Source of the DNA: Ectothiorhodospira lacustris
GTDB lineage: Bacteria > Pseudomonadota > Gammaproteobacteria > Ectothiorhodospirales > Ectothiorhodospiraceae
Direction of reading: 5' to 3'
DNA: 64,000 nt
Assembly: GCF_022227845.1 (NCBI RefSeq)
Contig: NZ_JAJNQN010000006.1
Coordinates: 1 to 64,000, forward strand
The notes under the pieces are model-generated. The model was not told the origin of the DNA, ran no database searches, and saw only the letters and a list, made by a program, of their open reading frames with translations. Numbering within the stretch: the stretch's first letter is position 1; each line of letters starts with the position of its first letter. The position numbers and the translations under genes were made by a program. This document shows positions 55,564 to 64,000 of this stretch, piece after piece.

Positions 55564-56091
55564 TCAGTGGCCGGTGGGGTGCAGGCCTCCGGGCAGGTAA
55601 CGGCCCAGGCCCAGGTGGTTGAGCATCTTCACGGCCTTGGCGCCGGCACGCTGCCCCAGCACCGCGTGGATGTGGCTTTCCCAGTCCGGTTCGGCGGTGT
55701 CCAGCAGGTTTTTCAGGTACAGGCCCGCCTCGGTTTCCCCCTCCAGATCCAGTCGTCGGCTGAAGAACAGGGTGTCCGGGTCTTCACTGCGGGTGGCCAG
55801 GCGCCAGAAGTCTTCCAGACGACCCCGAATGCGCACGTCCCAGTCATTCGCTGCCTTGCAGTCCCAGTGGGTGACGCCCCCATCCTTGACCCGGAAACAG
55901 ATGCTGCCGGAATGATCGGTCACCGCCAGGCAGATGCGCTTGCCTTCCAGCGGACCCAGTTCATCAGCCGCAGGCTGACCCTTGAGCATGTGATTCATGA
56001 GGGCGGAGAAGACCCGGGTATGGACGGCGTCCGGAAGCAGGCGAAGGCCGGCGCCCAGGGGCAGCAGGATGGGGGGCTTGGGAAGATGCAT
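55564..56091 (-). CDS. ubiT: SCP2-domain protein, UbiT-like
   Basis: A 175-residue protein of the SCP2 sterol-carrier fold, similar in length and layout to E. coli UbiT (formerly YhbT), a factor for oxygen-independent ubiquinone synthesis. Leucine-rich N-terminus, then GPLEGKRICLAVTDHSGSICFRVK. The ATG at 56091 starts the conserved part. ubiU and ubiV are not beside it in this window, so the name is tentative. Confidence 0.7.
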   Translation of the reverse strand: MHLPKPPILLPLGAGLRLLPDAVHTRVFSALMNHMLKGQPAADELGPLEGKRICLAVTDHSGSICFRVKDGGVTHWDCKAANDWDVRIRGRLEDFWRLATRSEDPDTLFFSRRLDLEGETEAGLYLKNLLDTAEPDWESHIHAVLGQRAGAKAVKMLNHLGLGRYLPGGLHPTGH

Positions 56092-56176
56092 GGCAATACC
56101 TGTGACTGTCGCGGTATGACGGGTGTGTCCTTGGTAGCCTGAAATTCTAGCCCGTATCGAGGGGACGCGGCCAGTC

Positions 56177-56842
56177 TTACGCCGGGTTGCCGAGCATGTC
56201 ATCCAGTGCCCGCAGTCGTGCCACCGTCCCCACGTCCTGCCAGATTCCCCGATGATGCCGGCCGCCGACCCGCCCCTGGATCATCGCCGCGCGCAACAGG
56301 GGCGCCAGCGGGAAGCGCCCCGGTCGGCAGTCTGCAAACAGTTCATGCCGATACCAGCCGACGCCGGAGAAGGTGAGGCGGGGCTCGCCCGCCGCCATGA
56401 TCCGCCCGTTGTTCTCATGGAAATCCCCCCTCGGGTGATGGGGCGGATTGTCCACCAGGACCAGGTGGGCCAGATCCTGTGCAGGCATTGTCGGCGGCGT
56501 CAGCGGGTGATCCGTCCAGACATCGCCATTGATCACCAGAAACGGGTTCGAATCCAGCCACGGCAGGGCCTGAAAGATTCCGCCGCCGGTTTCCAGTGCC
56601 TCGTCCTCGGGGGAGTAGCGGATGCGCAGTCCCCAGTGACCCCCGTCTCCCAGGTGTGCCCGGATCTGTTCCCCCAGATGGGCCAGATTGATGATCACGT
56701 CCCGATAACCGGCGGTGGCCAGACGCAACAGGTGGTACTCGATCAGGGGGCGTCCGGCCACCGCCAGCAGGGGCTTTGGGGTATGGTCGGTGAGCGGTCG
56801 CATGCGTTCGCCCCGACCGGCGGCCAGGATCATGGCGTGCAT
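56177..56842 (-). CDS. murU: N-acetylmuramate-1-phosphate uridylyltransferase MurU
   Basis: A 221-residue nucleotidyltransferase: MILAAGRGERMRPLTDHTPKPLL (GxGxRxxP loop), LETGGGI, VINGDVWTD metal-binding Asp, and GIWQDVGTVARL. With AmgK it converts MurNAc to UDP-MurNAc. ATG overlaps the amgK stop by one base. Confidence 0.92.
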   Translation of the reverse strand: MHAMILAAGRGERMRPLTDHTPKPLLAVAGRPLIEYHLLRLATAGYRDVIINLAHLGEQIRAHLGDGGHWGLRIRYSPEDEALETGGGIFQALPWLDSNPFLVINGDVWTDHPLTPPTMPAQDLAHLVLVDNPPHHPRGDFHENNGRIMAAGEPRLTFSGVGWYRHELFADCRPGRFPLAPLLRAAMIQGRVGGRHHRGIWQDVGTVARLRALDDMLGNPA

Positions 56843-57954
56843 CAGTAGCGAGCCTCCGGCAGGCCCGGGGCCGGGTCCGGCAGGGTCGTCGCCAAGCCGT
56901 TCATGCGCGAGGGCTCCCAGGGCTGGTGCATGCCGTTGCGGGCCAGGGCCAGACGGTGGGTGTGGGGCAGGTGGGCGTCATACCAGGCCCGTACCGGGGC
57001 CAGGGCCGGGTGGGCCAGTTCCTGTTCCAGCAGCCGCCACAACCGCGGCAGGTGGCGCAGATAGGCGGGCTTGGCGTCCCGGCGCCACAGACGGGTGAAG
57101 ATGCCGATGATCTTGGTGGTACGCTGGGCGCCCAGAATCCAGAAGCTGTCGTCCAGGGCGGTGGCATCCAGACCGGGGAAGGCGTCCCGGTAGCGTGCCA
57201 TCATGGTCTCGGCCACCCCGGGGTCCACGTCCCGGCGGGCATCCCGGAGCAGGGATACCAGATCATAGGCGGGCGAGCCGATGAGGGCATCCTGGAAGTC
57301 CAGCAGGCCGCAGGCGGCGACCCCCTGGCGACCGGCCAGGACCATCAGGTTGTCCACATGGTAGTCCCTGAGCACCAGGGTATGGGGAAGGGCGCCGGTC
57401 TGAGGCAGGATGCCTTGCCAAGCAGTGACGAAGTCCCGGCGGATCTCATCGGGACAGCGGTCGCCCCTGGCTTCCGGCCAGTACCAGTCCAGCAGTAGCA
57501 GGGCCTCGTTGAGCAGTACGGATTCGCTGTAGGCCTCGATCCGATGGGCATGGTGATGGCTCCAGCTCCGGTGGAGGGCGATCAGGGCGTCGGTAGCCAG
57601 GCGGTAGAGTCCGTGTTCATCGGCGCCGTCCGCGAGGGCACGGCTGAAGGTGTGATCGCCGAAATCCTCCAGCAGCAGAAAGCCTTGCTCGGCATCAAAG
57701 CCATGGATGCGCGGGGCACTCAGGCCCAGTTCCCGGAGGATCTTTGCGATGTGCACGAAGTCGCCGGCGGACTCCCGGTCCGGCGGGGCGTCCATGATCA
57801 CCCAACTGCGGTTGTATTCCCAGATTCGGTAATAGCGCCGGAAACTGGCATCGGCGGACAGCAGTCGGGGCATGGGGGTGTCTTCCCCGATCATTCCCCG
57901 TAGCCAGGCATGCAGATCGGCGCGTCGGGTATTGGGGGTGGCACTGGTTTTCAT
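56842..57954 (-). CDS. amgK: N-acetylmuramate/N-acetylglucosamine kinase AmgK
   Basis: A 370-residue phosphotransferase (aminoglycoside-phosphotransferase fold). [10 protein letters not shown] near residue 35, [13 protein letters not shown] catalytic loop near 195 and [17 protein letters not shown]. AmgK and MurU recycle cell-wall sugars and bypass fosfomycin-sensitive synthesis in Pseudomonas. Confidence 0.93.
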   Translation of the reverse strand: MKTSATPNTRRADLHAWLRGMIGEDTPMPRLLSADASFRRYYRIWEYNRSWVIMDAPPDRESAGDFVHIAKILRELGLSAPRIHGFDAEQGFLLLEDFGDHTFSRALADGADEHGLYRLATDALIALHRSWSHHHAHRIEAYSESVLLNEALLLLDWYWPEARGDRCPDEIRRDFVTAWQGILPQTGALPHTLVLRDYHVDNLMVLAGRQGVAACGLLDFQDALIGSPAYDLVSLLRDARRDVDPGVAETMMARYRDAFPGLDATALDDSFWILGAQRTTKIIGIFTRLWRRDAKPAYLRHLPRLWRLLEQELAHPALAPVRAWYDAHLPHTHRLALARNGMHQPWEPSRMNGLATTLPDPAPGLPEARY

Positions 57955-58031
57955 CAGTTTGCAGGGCGGGTTTCGGTGGGGGGACCTTCATTATTACACG
58001 CCTGCAGGCTTCGCCAAGCGCGGGTTCGCGA

Positions 58032-58061
58032 TTGCGGAGGGTTTCCGCCGGACCCTATACT
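58032..58061 (+). promoter_or_regulatory. Sigma-70-like promoter of glgX
   Basis: TTGCGG (58032-58037) and TATACT (58056-58061), 18 bp apart, about 60 bp upstream of the glgX ATG. Confidence 0.55.
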
Positions 58062-58121
58062 GCAGGCCAATATCCGGTACGTTTCAAGCGCGCACCCCGT
58101 TCGGTGCGGAAGGTATGCTGC

Positions 58122-60281
58122 ATGCCCCATTCCAACTGGGCGATCTGGCCTGGGAGTCCCTATCCGCTCGGGGCCACCTGGGACGGTGAAGGGGTGAATT
58201 TCGCCCTGTTTTCGGAACACGCTGAAAAAGTGGAGCTCTGCCTGTTCGACCCCAACGGTCGGCGGGAGCTGGAGCGCATCGAGGTGCGCTGGCAGACGGA
58301 CCTGGTCTTTCATTGCTATCTCCCGGAGGCCCGTCCGGGTCTGCTGTACGGCTATCGGGTCCATGGCCCCTATGAGCCGGAGGCCGGTCACCGCTTCAAT
58401 CCCAACAAGCTGCTGCTGGACCCCTATGCCAAGGCCCTGCATGGCCAGGTGCGATGGAGCGATGCCCTGTTCGGTTATCGCATCGGTTCCAGCCGGGAAG
58501 ACCTGCTCATGGATCGCCGCGACTCGGCTACCGGCATGCCCAAGTGCCAGGTCATCGATACCGCCTTCACCTGGGGGGATGACAGGCCGCCCCGCACCCC
58601 CTGGCATGAGACGGTGATCTATGAACTGCATGTGAAGGGGTTTACTGCGCTGCACACCCATGTCCATACCGCCCTGCGGGGGACCTATGCGGGCCTGGCC
58701 ACGGCGCCGGTGATCTCCTATCTGCAGCGTCTGGGCGTGACGGCGGTGGAGATCATGCCGGTGCAGGCCTTTCTGGATGACCGGCACCTGGTGGAGAAGG
58801 GGCTGCGAAACTATTGGGGCTACAACTCCATGGGGTTTTTTGCGCCGGACATGCGCTACTGCGCTTCCGGTCATGTGAACGAATTCAAGACCATGGTGAA
58901 GACCCTCCACACGGCGGGGATCGAGGTGATCCTGGATGTGGTCTACAACCATACCGCCGAGGGCAGTCATCTGGGACCGACCCTCTCCTTCCGGGGTATC
59001 GACAACAGCGCCTACTACCGGCTGGTTCCCGAAGACCGGCGCTATTACATGGATTACACCGGTTGCGGCAATACCCTGAACATGCGCCATCCCCGGGTGC
59101 TGCAGCTCATCATGGATTCCCTGCGCTACTGGGTGCTGGAGATGCACGTGGACGGTTTCCGCTTCGATCTGGCCTCCGCCCTGGCCCGTGAGCTGCATGA
59201 GGTGGACCGGCTGGGGGCCTTCTTCGACATCATCCACCAGGACCCGGTGTTGTCCCAGGTGAAGCTGATCGCCGAGCCCTGGGATCTGGGGGAGGGGGGC
59301 TATCAGGTGGGCAACTTCCCTGTGGGCTGGACCGAGTGGAACGGTCGCTACCGGGATACCGTGCGGGCTTTCTGGAAGGGAGAGCACGGACTGATCGGTG
59401 ACATGGCCTATCGTCTCACCGGTTCTTCAGACCTGTACGAGTCCAATGGACGTCGTCCCTATGCCAGCATCAATTTTGTTACCTGCCATGACGGGTTCAC
59501 CCTGGAAGACCTGGTGGGCTACAACCACAAGCACAACGAAGCCAACGGCGAGGACAATCGGGATGGGGAAAACCACAACCTGTCCTGGAACTGCGGCGCG
59601 GAGGGACCCACGGACGACAAGGAGATCCTGGATCTGCGGGCGCGCCAGAAGCGCAACATGCTGGCCACCCTGTTCCTGTCCCAGGGCATCCCCATGCTGC
59701 TGGCGGGGGATGAGCGCGGGCGCACCCAGCGGGGCAACAACAATGCCTACTGCCAGGATGCGCCGCTGTCCTGGGTGGACTGGGAGCTGGATGAGCATGC
59801 CCGGGATCTGATCCCGTTCGTGCAGTATCTGATCAGGCTGCGCAAGGATCATCCCGCCCTGCGTCGGCGACATTTCTTCCAGGGACGCCCCATCATGGGG
59901 GCCGGGGTGAAGGATCTGGCCTGGCTGCGCCCTGACGGTGAGGAGATGAAGGAAGAAGACTGGCAGCAGGGCTTTGCCCGCAGCCTGGGCATGTTCATCG
60001 CCGGTGATCTCTTCGAGGAGTATGACGAGCGCGGCCGCCGGGTGCGGGATACGGACATGATCCTGCTGTTCAATGCCGGCCACGAGCCGATCTCGTTCCG
60101 GCTACCACCGGAGCCTGCCCGTACCCGCTGGGAAGTGCTGCTGGATACGGTCTATCCTCGCGGACCCCGCCCGGACCACCGGATGTTTCACAGCCATGAG
60201 GTGTATCCCCTGCAGGCGCGGGCGGTGGTGCTGATGCTCAATGCCAGCCGGCCGGTGCGGCGGCAGAACGGCGGCGACTGA
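58122..60281 (+). CDS. glgX: Glycogen debranching enzyme GlgX
   Basis: A 719-residue GH13_11 enzyme: N-terminal CBM48-like domain (residues about 5-110), then the barrel with the catalytic Asp in VDGFRFDLA, the Glu in [10 protein letters not shown] and Asp in [10 protein letters not shown]. It removes alpha-1,6 branches from glycogen/isoamylose. GGAAGG precedes the ATG at 58122. No other glycogen gene is in the window. Confidence 0.95.
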   Translation: MPHSNWAIWPGSPYPLGATWDGEGVNFALFSEHAEKVELCLFDPNGRRELERIEVRWQTDLVFHCYLPEARPGLLYGYRVHGPYEPEAGHRFNPNKLLLDPYAKALHGQVRWSDALFGYRIGSSREDLLMDRRDSATGMPKCQVIDTAFTWGDDRPPRTPWHETVIYELHVKGFTALHTHVHTALRGTYAGLATAPVISYLQRLGVTAVEIMPVQAFLDDRHLVEKGLRNYWGYNSMGFFAPDMRYCASGHVNEFKTMVKTLHTAGIEVILDVVYNHTAEGSHLGPTLSFRGIDNSAYYRLVPEDRRYYMDYTGCGNTLNMRHPRVLQLIMDSLRYWVLEMHVDGFRFDLASALARELHEVDRLGAFFDIIHQDPVLSQVKLIAEPWDLGEGGYQVGNFPVGWTEWNGRYRDTVRAFWKGEHGLIGDMAYRLTGSSDLYESNGRRPYASINFVTCHDGFTLEDLVGYNHKHNEANGEDNRDGENHNLSWNCGAEGPTDDKEILDLRARQKRNMLATLFLSQGIPMLLAGDERGRTQRGNNNAYCQDAPLSWVDWELDEHARDLIPFVQYLIRLRKDHPALRRRHFFQGRPIMGAGVKDLAWLRPDGEEMKEEDWQQGFARSLGMFIAGDLFEEYDERGRRVRDTDMILLFNAGHEPISFRLPPEPARTRWEVLLDTVYPRGPRPDHRMFHSHEVYPLQARAVVLMLNASRPVRRQNGGD

Positions 60282-60292
60282 ACGTCACCGGG

Positions 60293-61150
60293 TCAGACCA
60301 TGCTGATCCGGTCTGCGGCGTTTTCCAGGGGCGCCGCCGTCGGGTGATGGGGCGCGCTGTCGGTATCGGTCTCGCTGAAGGCGTAAACCACCTCCGTATC
60401 GATGCGCCCGTCGGCGTGAAGCTGTAGCCGCCGGTAGGCCGGGGGCAGGAGGTCGAGCTGGAAATTGCGGGTGCGGGGGGCGAACTGCACGCAGGTGGAG
60501 GGGGTGCCCATGAGCCGGACCCCGTTGCGGACCTGATCCACCTGCTGGTGCACATGTCCGAACAACACGCCGCGAACCTGCGGATGCCGGTCCAGTACCT
60601 GGAAGAAGGCTTCGGTGTTGCGCAGGTTGATGGCATCCATCCAGGTGCTGCCTACGAATACCACCGGGTGATGCAGGGAAACCAGGGCGTTGCGGGCAGG
60701 GTGACGGGTGAGCACTTCATCCAGAAAAGCCAGCTCGCCCTCATCCAGGTGGCCGTGGGGTTCACCGTCCACGACGCTGCACAGACTGACGAACAGCCAC
60801 TCGCCCCGGGACACGGCCTTGCGGCAGCTGAGGTTGTCCTTGCAGAGCACGTCCTCCATGACCTGGGGGTCATCATGGTTGCCGGCCAGACACTGGATGG
60901 GCCAGGGCAGGGGGTTGAGCAGGGTGCGCAGCCGGCGATAGGCGCCAGCGACCGGGTCATGCACCAAGTCGCCGGTGGCCAGCATGAGGTCCGGCGCCTT
61001 TTCCCGGCGGCGGATCTGCTCCAGCACCAGCCGGAGGCTGTGATCCGTATTGATGCCGGAATTCATGATATCCCCGGGGCGTTCGCGCAGATGCAGGTCG
61101 GTGATCTGAATGATGCGCTGCGGTCTTGCGAAGGGTCCATTCAGGCTCAT
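60293..61150 (-). CDS. cpdA: Metallophosphoesterase, CpdA-like
   Basis: A 285-residue metallophosphoesterase: QITDLHL, TGDLVHD, AGNHDDPQ, SLHHPV and FGHVHQQ motifs in order, which match class III cyclic-AMP phosphodiesterase CpdA. ATG at 61150 has AAGGAGAAG in front. cAMP specificity is inferred. Confidence 0.87.
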   Translation of the reverse strand: MSLNGPFARPQRIIQITDLHLRERPGDIMNSGINTDHSLRLVLEQIRRREKAPDLMLATGDLVHDPVAGAYRRLRTLLNPLPWPIQCLAGNHDDPQVMEDVLCKDNLSCRKAVSRGEWLFVSLCSVVDGEPHGHLDEGELAFLDEVLTRHPARNALVSLHHPVVFVGSTWMDAINLRNTEAFFQVLDRHPQVRGVLFGHVHQQVDQVRNGVRLMGTPSTCVQFAPRTRNFQLDLLPPAYRRLQLHADGRIDTEVVYAFSETDTDSAPHHPTAAPLENAADRISMV

Positions 61151-61291
61151 AAGCGACTTCTCCTTGACCCAAACGGGTTCCATCGATACTCAGGCAGTTT
61201 GATGCATGTACGGCAGGTTGGTTTCCGAGTATAACGAAAGAGTTTGACGCTGCCTTGACAGGCTGCATGGAATCGGTCTTTTTGGAGACAA

Positions 61292-61960
61292 ATGAGCATG
61301 TCCAATCTCACCACGGAGCTGGATCAGCGTCTGCAGGCCTATCTTTGGTCGGTTTCCCTGCGCGAGCCCCCGTTGTACCAGCGTCTGCGGGAGGAAACGG
61401 CCCATCTGCCCGAACACAACTTTCAGGTGGCCCCTGAACAGGGGCAGTTCCTGGCCTTGTTGGTGGAGTTGACCGGTGCCCGCCGGGTGCTGGAGATCGG
61501 CAGCTTTACCGGTTACAGTGCCCTGTGGATGGCGGGTGCGATGCCGGAAGAGGGGCGCATGGTCTGTTGTGACGTCAACGAGACCTGGACCGGGATTGCC
61601 CGCCGTTACTGGGAGGAAGCGGGATTGGGTGATCGCATCGAGCTGCGGCTGGCCCCGGCCATGGATACCCTGGATGGCCTGCTGGCGGACGGTGCGGCCG
61701 GTACCTTCGACCTGGCATTCATCGATGCGGACAAGGCCAACTATGTCCACTATTACCGTCGCTGCCTGCGGCTGGTGCGTCAGGGTGGGCTGATCTGCCT
61801 GGACAATACCCTGTGGGCCGGCCGAGTGGCGGACCCGGATGACCATGCCCCGGAAACCGAGGCCATCCGGGCCTTCAACGCCTTGATTCATGAGGACCCC
61901 GCGGTGAGCCTGAGCCTGGTTCCCATCGGGGATGGGCTGACGGTGGCCCGGAAACGCTGA
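61292..61960 (+). CDS. SAM-dependent O-methyltransferase (COMT-like)
   Basis: A 222-residue methyltransferase of the caffeoyl-CoA/catechol O-methyltransferase fold: VLEIGSFTGYSALWMA, FDLAFIDADKANYVHYY (metal/substrate loop) and LICLDNTLWAGRV. Substrate unknown. Starts at 61292 or 61298. Confidence 0.9.
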   Translation: MSMSNLTTELDQRLQAYLWSVSLREPPLYQRLREETAHLPEHNFQVAPEQGQFLALLVELTGARRVLEIGSFTGYSALWMAGAMPEEGRMVCCDVNETWTGIARRYWEEAGLGDRIELRLAPAMDTLDGLLADGAAGTFDLAFIDADKANYVHYYRRCLRLVRQGGLICLDNTLWAGRVADPDDHAPETEAIRAFNALIHEDPAVSLSLVPIGDGLTVARKR

Positions 61961-62041
61961 GCCCTGCTCCCCCGGCGGTGAAGAGGAGGGTATACTTCGT
62001 CCTTTCACCCTCTCCGGTCTTTTCGGCAGTGAGGATCCGTG

Positions 62042-62449
62042 ATGAACGTCGATCTGCCCGAAGGGTATCGTCCCGATGCGGATGAGCCCTACATGTGCCC
62101 CAGACATCTGAGCTATTTTCGCCGTCAGCTGCTGCAATGGCGTGACGAACTGCTGGATGAGTCGGAGCAGACCATCCGCAATCTTCAGGAGGAGCAGTGG
62201 CGGGAGCCGGACCCCAACGACCGGGCCAGCCGTGAAAGCGATGCCAGCCTGGAGCTGCGCACCCGGGATCGCTACCGCAAGCTGCTGGGCAAGATCGACG
62301 CCGCCTTGCGGCGCATCGATGACGGCAGCTACGGTTATTGCGAGGAGACCGGCGAGCCCATCGGCCTACGCCGTCTGGAGGCCCGTCCCATCGCCACCCT
62401 GTGCATCGAGGCACAGGAGCGGCATGAGCGCGACGAGCGCTTCTCCTGA
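62042..62449 (+). CDS. dksA: RNA polymerase-binding factor DksA, cysteine-poor
   Basis: A 135-residue DksA/TraR-family protein. A long coiled coil carries the DxxDxA tip (Asp57, Asp60, Ala62). The C-terminal zinc-finger region keeps only Cys100 and Cys121; Thr103 and Ala124 replace the other two ligands, so zinc is probably not held in the standard way. DksA acts with ppGpp on RNA polymerase. ATG at 62042 is preferred to GTG at 62039; GAGGAT lies upstream. Confidence 0.93.
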   Translation: MNVDLPEGYRPDADEPYMCPRHLSYFRRQLLQWRDELLDESEQTIRNLQEEQWREPDPNDRASRESDASLELRTRDRYRKLLGKIDAALRRIDDGSYGYCEETGEPIGLRRLEARPIATLCIEAQERHERDERFS

Positions 62450-62460
62450 TCAGGCCGTGA

Positions 62461-63804
62461 TCAGCCCGGCTTGCGTCGGGCCTCCGGCAGGGGCTTGATG
62501 AAGATCTTGGAATTGCGCTGATAGTTGTACATCTGCTGCCGGGTGATGGGCAGGGCCTTGAGTTCGCCCGGCTCGAACCCCCGTTCCCGGAACCAGTGGG
62601 CGGTTCGCGTGGTGAGGACGAACAGCCGTGTGATGCCCATGGTCCGTGCCTGTGACTCCAGATATTCCGCCAGCATCTCGGCGCGACCGCCCCCCCGATA
62701 GTCGGCGTGGACCGCCACGCAGGCCAGTTCTCCCACCTGCTCCTCCGGGAACGGATACAGGGCCGCGCAGGCCAGGATCATGCCGTCCCGTTCGATCACG
62801 GAGAACCGTTCGATCTCCAGCTCAAGCTGCTCCCGGGAACGGCGCACCAGGATACCCTCCGCCTCCAGCGGCTGGATGAGTTCCAGAATGCCGCCCACAT
62901 CCTCGATCTGCGCCTGGCGCAGACGTTCGAAGCGTTCGCCGGTGATCAGGGTGCCGGCCCCTTCGCGGGTATACAGCTCCATCAGCAGGGCGCCGTCCTG
63001 GCACCGATCGACGATATGTACCCGCTCCACCGCCTGACGACAGGCGGTGATGGCGCTGCGCAGGTGGGCGGCCAGTTCATCGGGGATGCTGCGTGGTCCC
63101 TGGAGCAGTTCCTCGGCCTGGTCCGCCGTGAGATGGGTGATGGGGACCTGATCCCCGTCCCGCAGGTCCTGGGTGTCGCTGAAGAAGATCAGCTTGTCCG
63201 CCTTGAGCGCGACGGCGGCAGCGATGGCCACGTCCTCGGCGCTGAGGTTGAAGATCTCGCCGGTGGGGGAGTAGCCCATGGGCGGCAGCAGGACCATCTC
63301 GCCGGACTGGAGGTGTCGCCGCAGTCCTTCCGTATCCACCCGGCGAACCTCGCCCGTGTGCAGGTAATCCACCCCGTCGCGCACCCCCAGAGGGCGGGCG
63401 GTGACGAAATTGCCGGAAGAGACCCGCACCCGCACCCCGGACATGGGGGTATTGGCCAGTCCCATGGACAGCAGGGCCTCGATCTCCACCCGCAGGGAAC
63501 CGGCGGCATCCTTGACCGCCCGCAGGGCCTGCTCGTCGGTGACCCGCAGGCCGTTGACATAGCGGATTTCAGCCCCTTGGGCGCGTAGCCGCGCCTCGAT
63601 CTGTGGGCGTGCCCCGTGCACCAGCACCAGACGGACCCCCAGGGTCTGCAGGATGGCGATGTCGTGGAGCAGGGCGGCAAATCCCGGCTGCAGGGCCGCC
63701 TCGCCGCCGAAGGCGATCACAAAGGTGCGATCCCGGTGGGTGTTGATATAAGGGGCGGCGTCGCGGAACCAGGCGACGTGGGGGGCGATGGGGGCGTGTT
63801 TCAA
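62461..63804 (-). CDS. argA: N-acetylglutamate synthase ArgA
   Basis: A 447-residue bifunctional-layout enzyme that begins arginine synthesis: amino-acid kinase domain (about 15-290; FVIAFGGEAAL, LVLVHGARPQIE) and C-terminal GNAT domain (about 300-440; CVAVHADYRGGGRAEMLAEYLE). The only plausible start is TTG at 63804, with AGGA about ten bases upstream and an in-frame stop shortly before. Arginine feedback inhibition is expected for this type. Confidence 0.93.
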   Translation of the reverse strand: MKHAPIAPHVAWFRDAAPYINTHRDRTFVIAFGGEAALQPGFAALLHDIAILQTLGVRLVLVHGARPQIEARLRAQGAEIRYVNGLRVTDEQALRAVKDAAGSLRVEIEALLSMGLANTPMSGVRVRVSSGNFVTARPLGVRDGVDYLHTGEVRRVDTEGLRRHLQSGEMVLLPPMGYSPTGEIFNLSAEDVAIAAAVALKADKLIFFSDTQDLRDGDQVPITHLTADQAEELLQGPRSIPDELAAHLRSAITACRQAVERVHIVDRCQDGALLMELYTREGAGTLITGERFERLRQAQIEDVGGILELIQPLEAEGILVRRSREQLELEIERFSVIERDGMILACAALYPFPEEQVGELACVAVHADYRGGGRAEMLAEYLESQARTMGITRLFVLTTRTAHWFRERGFEPGELKALPITRQQMYNYQRNSKIFIKPLPEARRKPG

Positions 63805-63844
63805 TACCTTGATGTCCTGAAAGCTCGGTGGAAAGGGTCATATC

Positions 63845-64000
63845 CTAATAGAATCGGACCCCAGGCCGACATCCCCCGGCCGGCGGGTTTTCCATCATGG
63901 CGACATCCGTCAGGTCCATCAGCCGGACGAGTTTTTGGGTCTGGATCAGACCAAACCCGCCCAGGACCTGATCAAGGGGCTGATACAGCGGTTTTGCTAT
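63845..64000 (-). CDS. 3' end of an unidentified leftward gene (partial)
   Basis: An open frame enters from the right window edge and stops at TAG (63845-63847); the 51 visible residues include LGGFGLIQTQKLVRLMDLTD and a Pro/Gly-rich tail. It lies 40 bp upstream of argA on the same strand. Family not recognised; it may not be real. Confidence 0.35.
   Translation of the reverse strand: MAKPLYQPLDQVLGGFGLIQTQKLVRLMDLTDVAMMENPPAGGCRPGVRFY

Noticed and set aside
57954-59387. 477-codon open frame on the minus strand
   Set aside because: It is antisense to glgX; glgX has clear catalytic motifs.
1-64000. tRNA, rRNA or prophage genes
   Set aside because: No cloverleaf-like gene, rRNA fragment, integrase or phage structural gene was noticed on reading either strand.

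Overview
The window reads as a chromosomal segment of a gammaproteobacterium with high GC (by eye mid-60s percent over most of its length). Gene content and order (pilMNOPQ divergent from mrcA, ftsYEX beside rpoH, a cbb3 oxidase operon, amgK-murU, rimO, dksA, argA, N-terminally cysteine-rich ccoI) suggest a Chromatiales/Ectothiorhodospiraceae-like bacterium. The family-level placement is inference from the sequence only. No tRNA, rRNA, prophage, CRISPR array or complete insertion sequence was seen.

Layout. 1-5068 is a lower-GC, type IV pilus accessory stretch: tandem short repeats at the left edge, the major pilin gene (pilA, with a sigma-54-type promoter and a terminator), a divergent HTH-Sel1 gene, a DUF4124 gene, pilE, and a minor-pilin set (pilV/pilW/large pilX). 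5201-18870 is one long leftward type IV pilus block: pilM-N-O-P-Q (inner-membrane alignment complex and secretin), an Ig-like lipoprotein, and a second, higher-GC minor-pilin set fimT-pilV-pilW-pilX-pilY1-pilY2. Divergent from pilM is mrcA (PBP1A), followed by an unassigned conserved gene. 22130-28102 is housekeeping: hemE, yqeY, rpsU, tsaD, plsY and bioH-bioC.

28267-36775 is a complete high-affinity oxygen respiration operon: ccoNOQP structural genes followed by ccoG, ccoH, ccoI and ccoS for maturation. At its end lies a previously easy-to-miss 51-codon membrane protein gene overlapping the ccoS stop. rpoH follows and is preceded by a perfect CIRCE operator, which would place sigma-32 under HrcA. 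38141-45488 holds ftsX-ftsE-ftsY and, divergent, a two-gene M16 peptidase pair, rsmD and a fructosamine-kinase-like gene.

45557-64000 is mixed housekeeping: soluble lytic transglycosylase, rluE, a NicO metal transporter with a DUF1007 partner, xni, a DUF6489 gene, mdh, rimO, rpmE, a secreted nuclease, ubiT-like, murU-amgK (peptidoglycan sugar recycling), glgX, cpdA-like, an O-methyltransferase, a cysteine-poor dksA and argA, ending in a gene fragment cut by the window edge.

Six intergenic places carry related short palindromes. In five of them the palindromes pair up in a constant order to give a roughly 72-bp REPIN-like element; one cluster has become an exact 37-bp tandem array and another a 167-bp tandem duplication. 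The most notable observations are the CIRCE-rpoH link, the small protein in the cco operon, the duplicated minor-pilin sets of differing base composition, and the two-subtype REPIN-like family.
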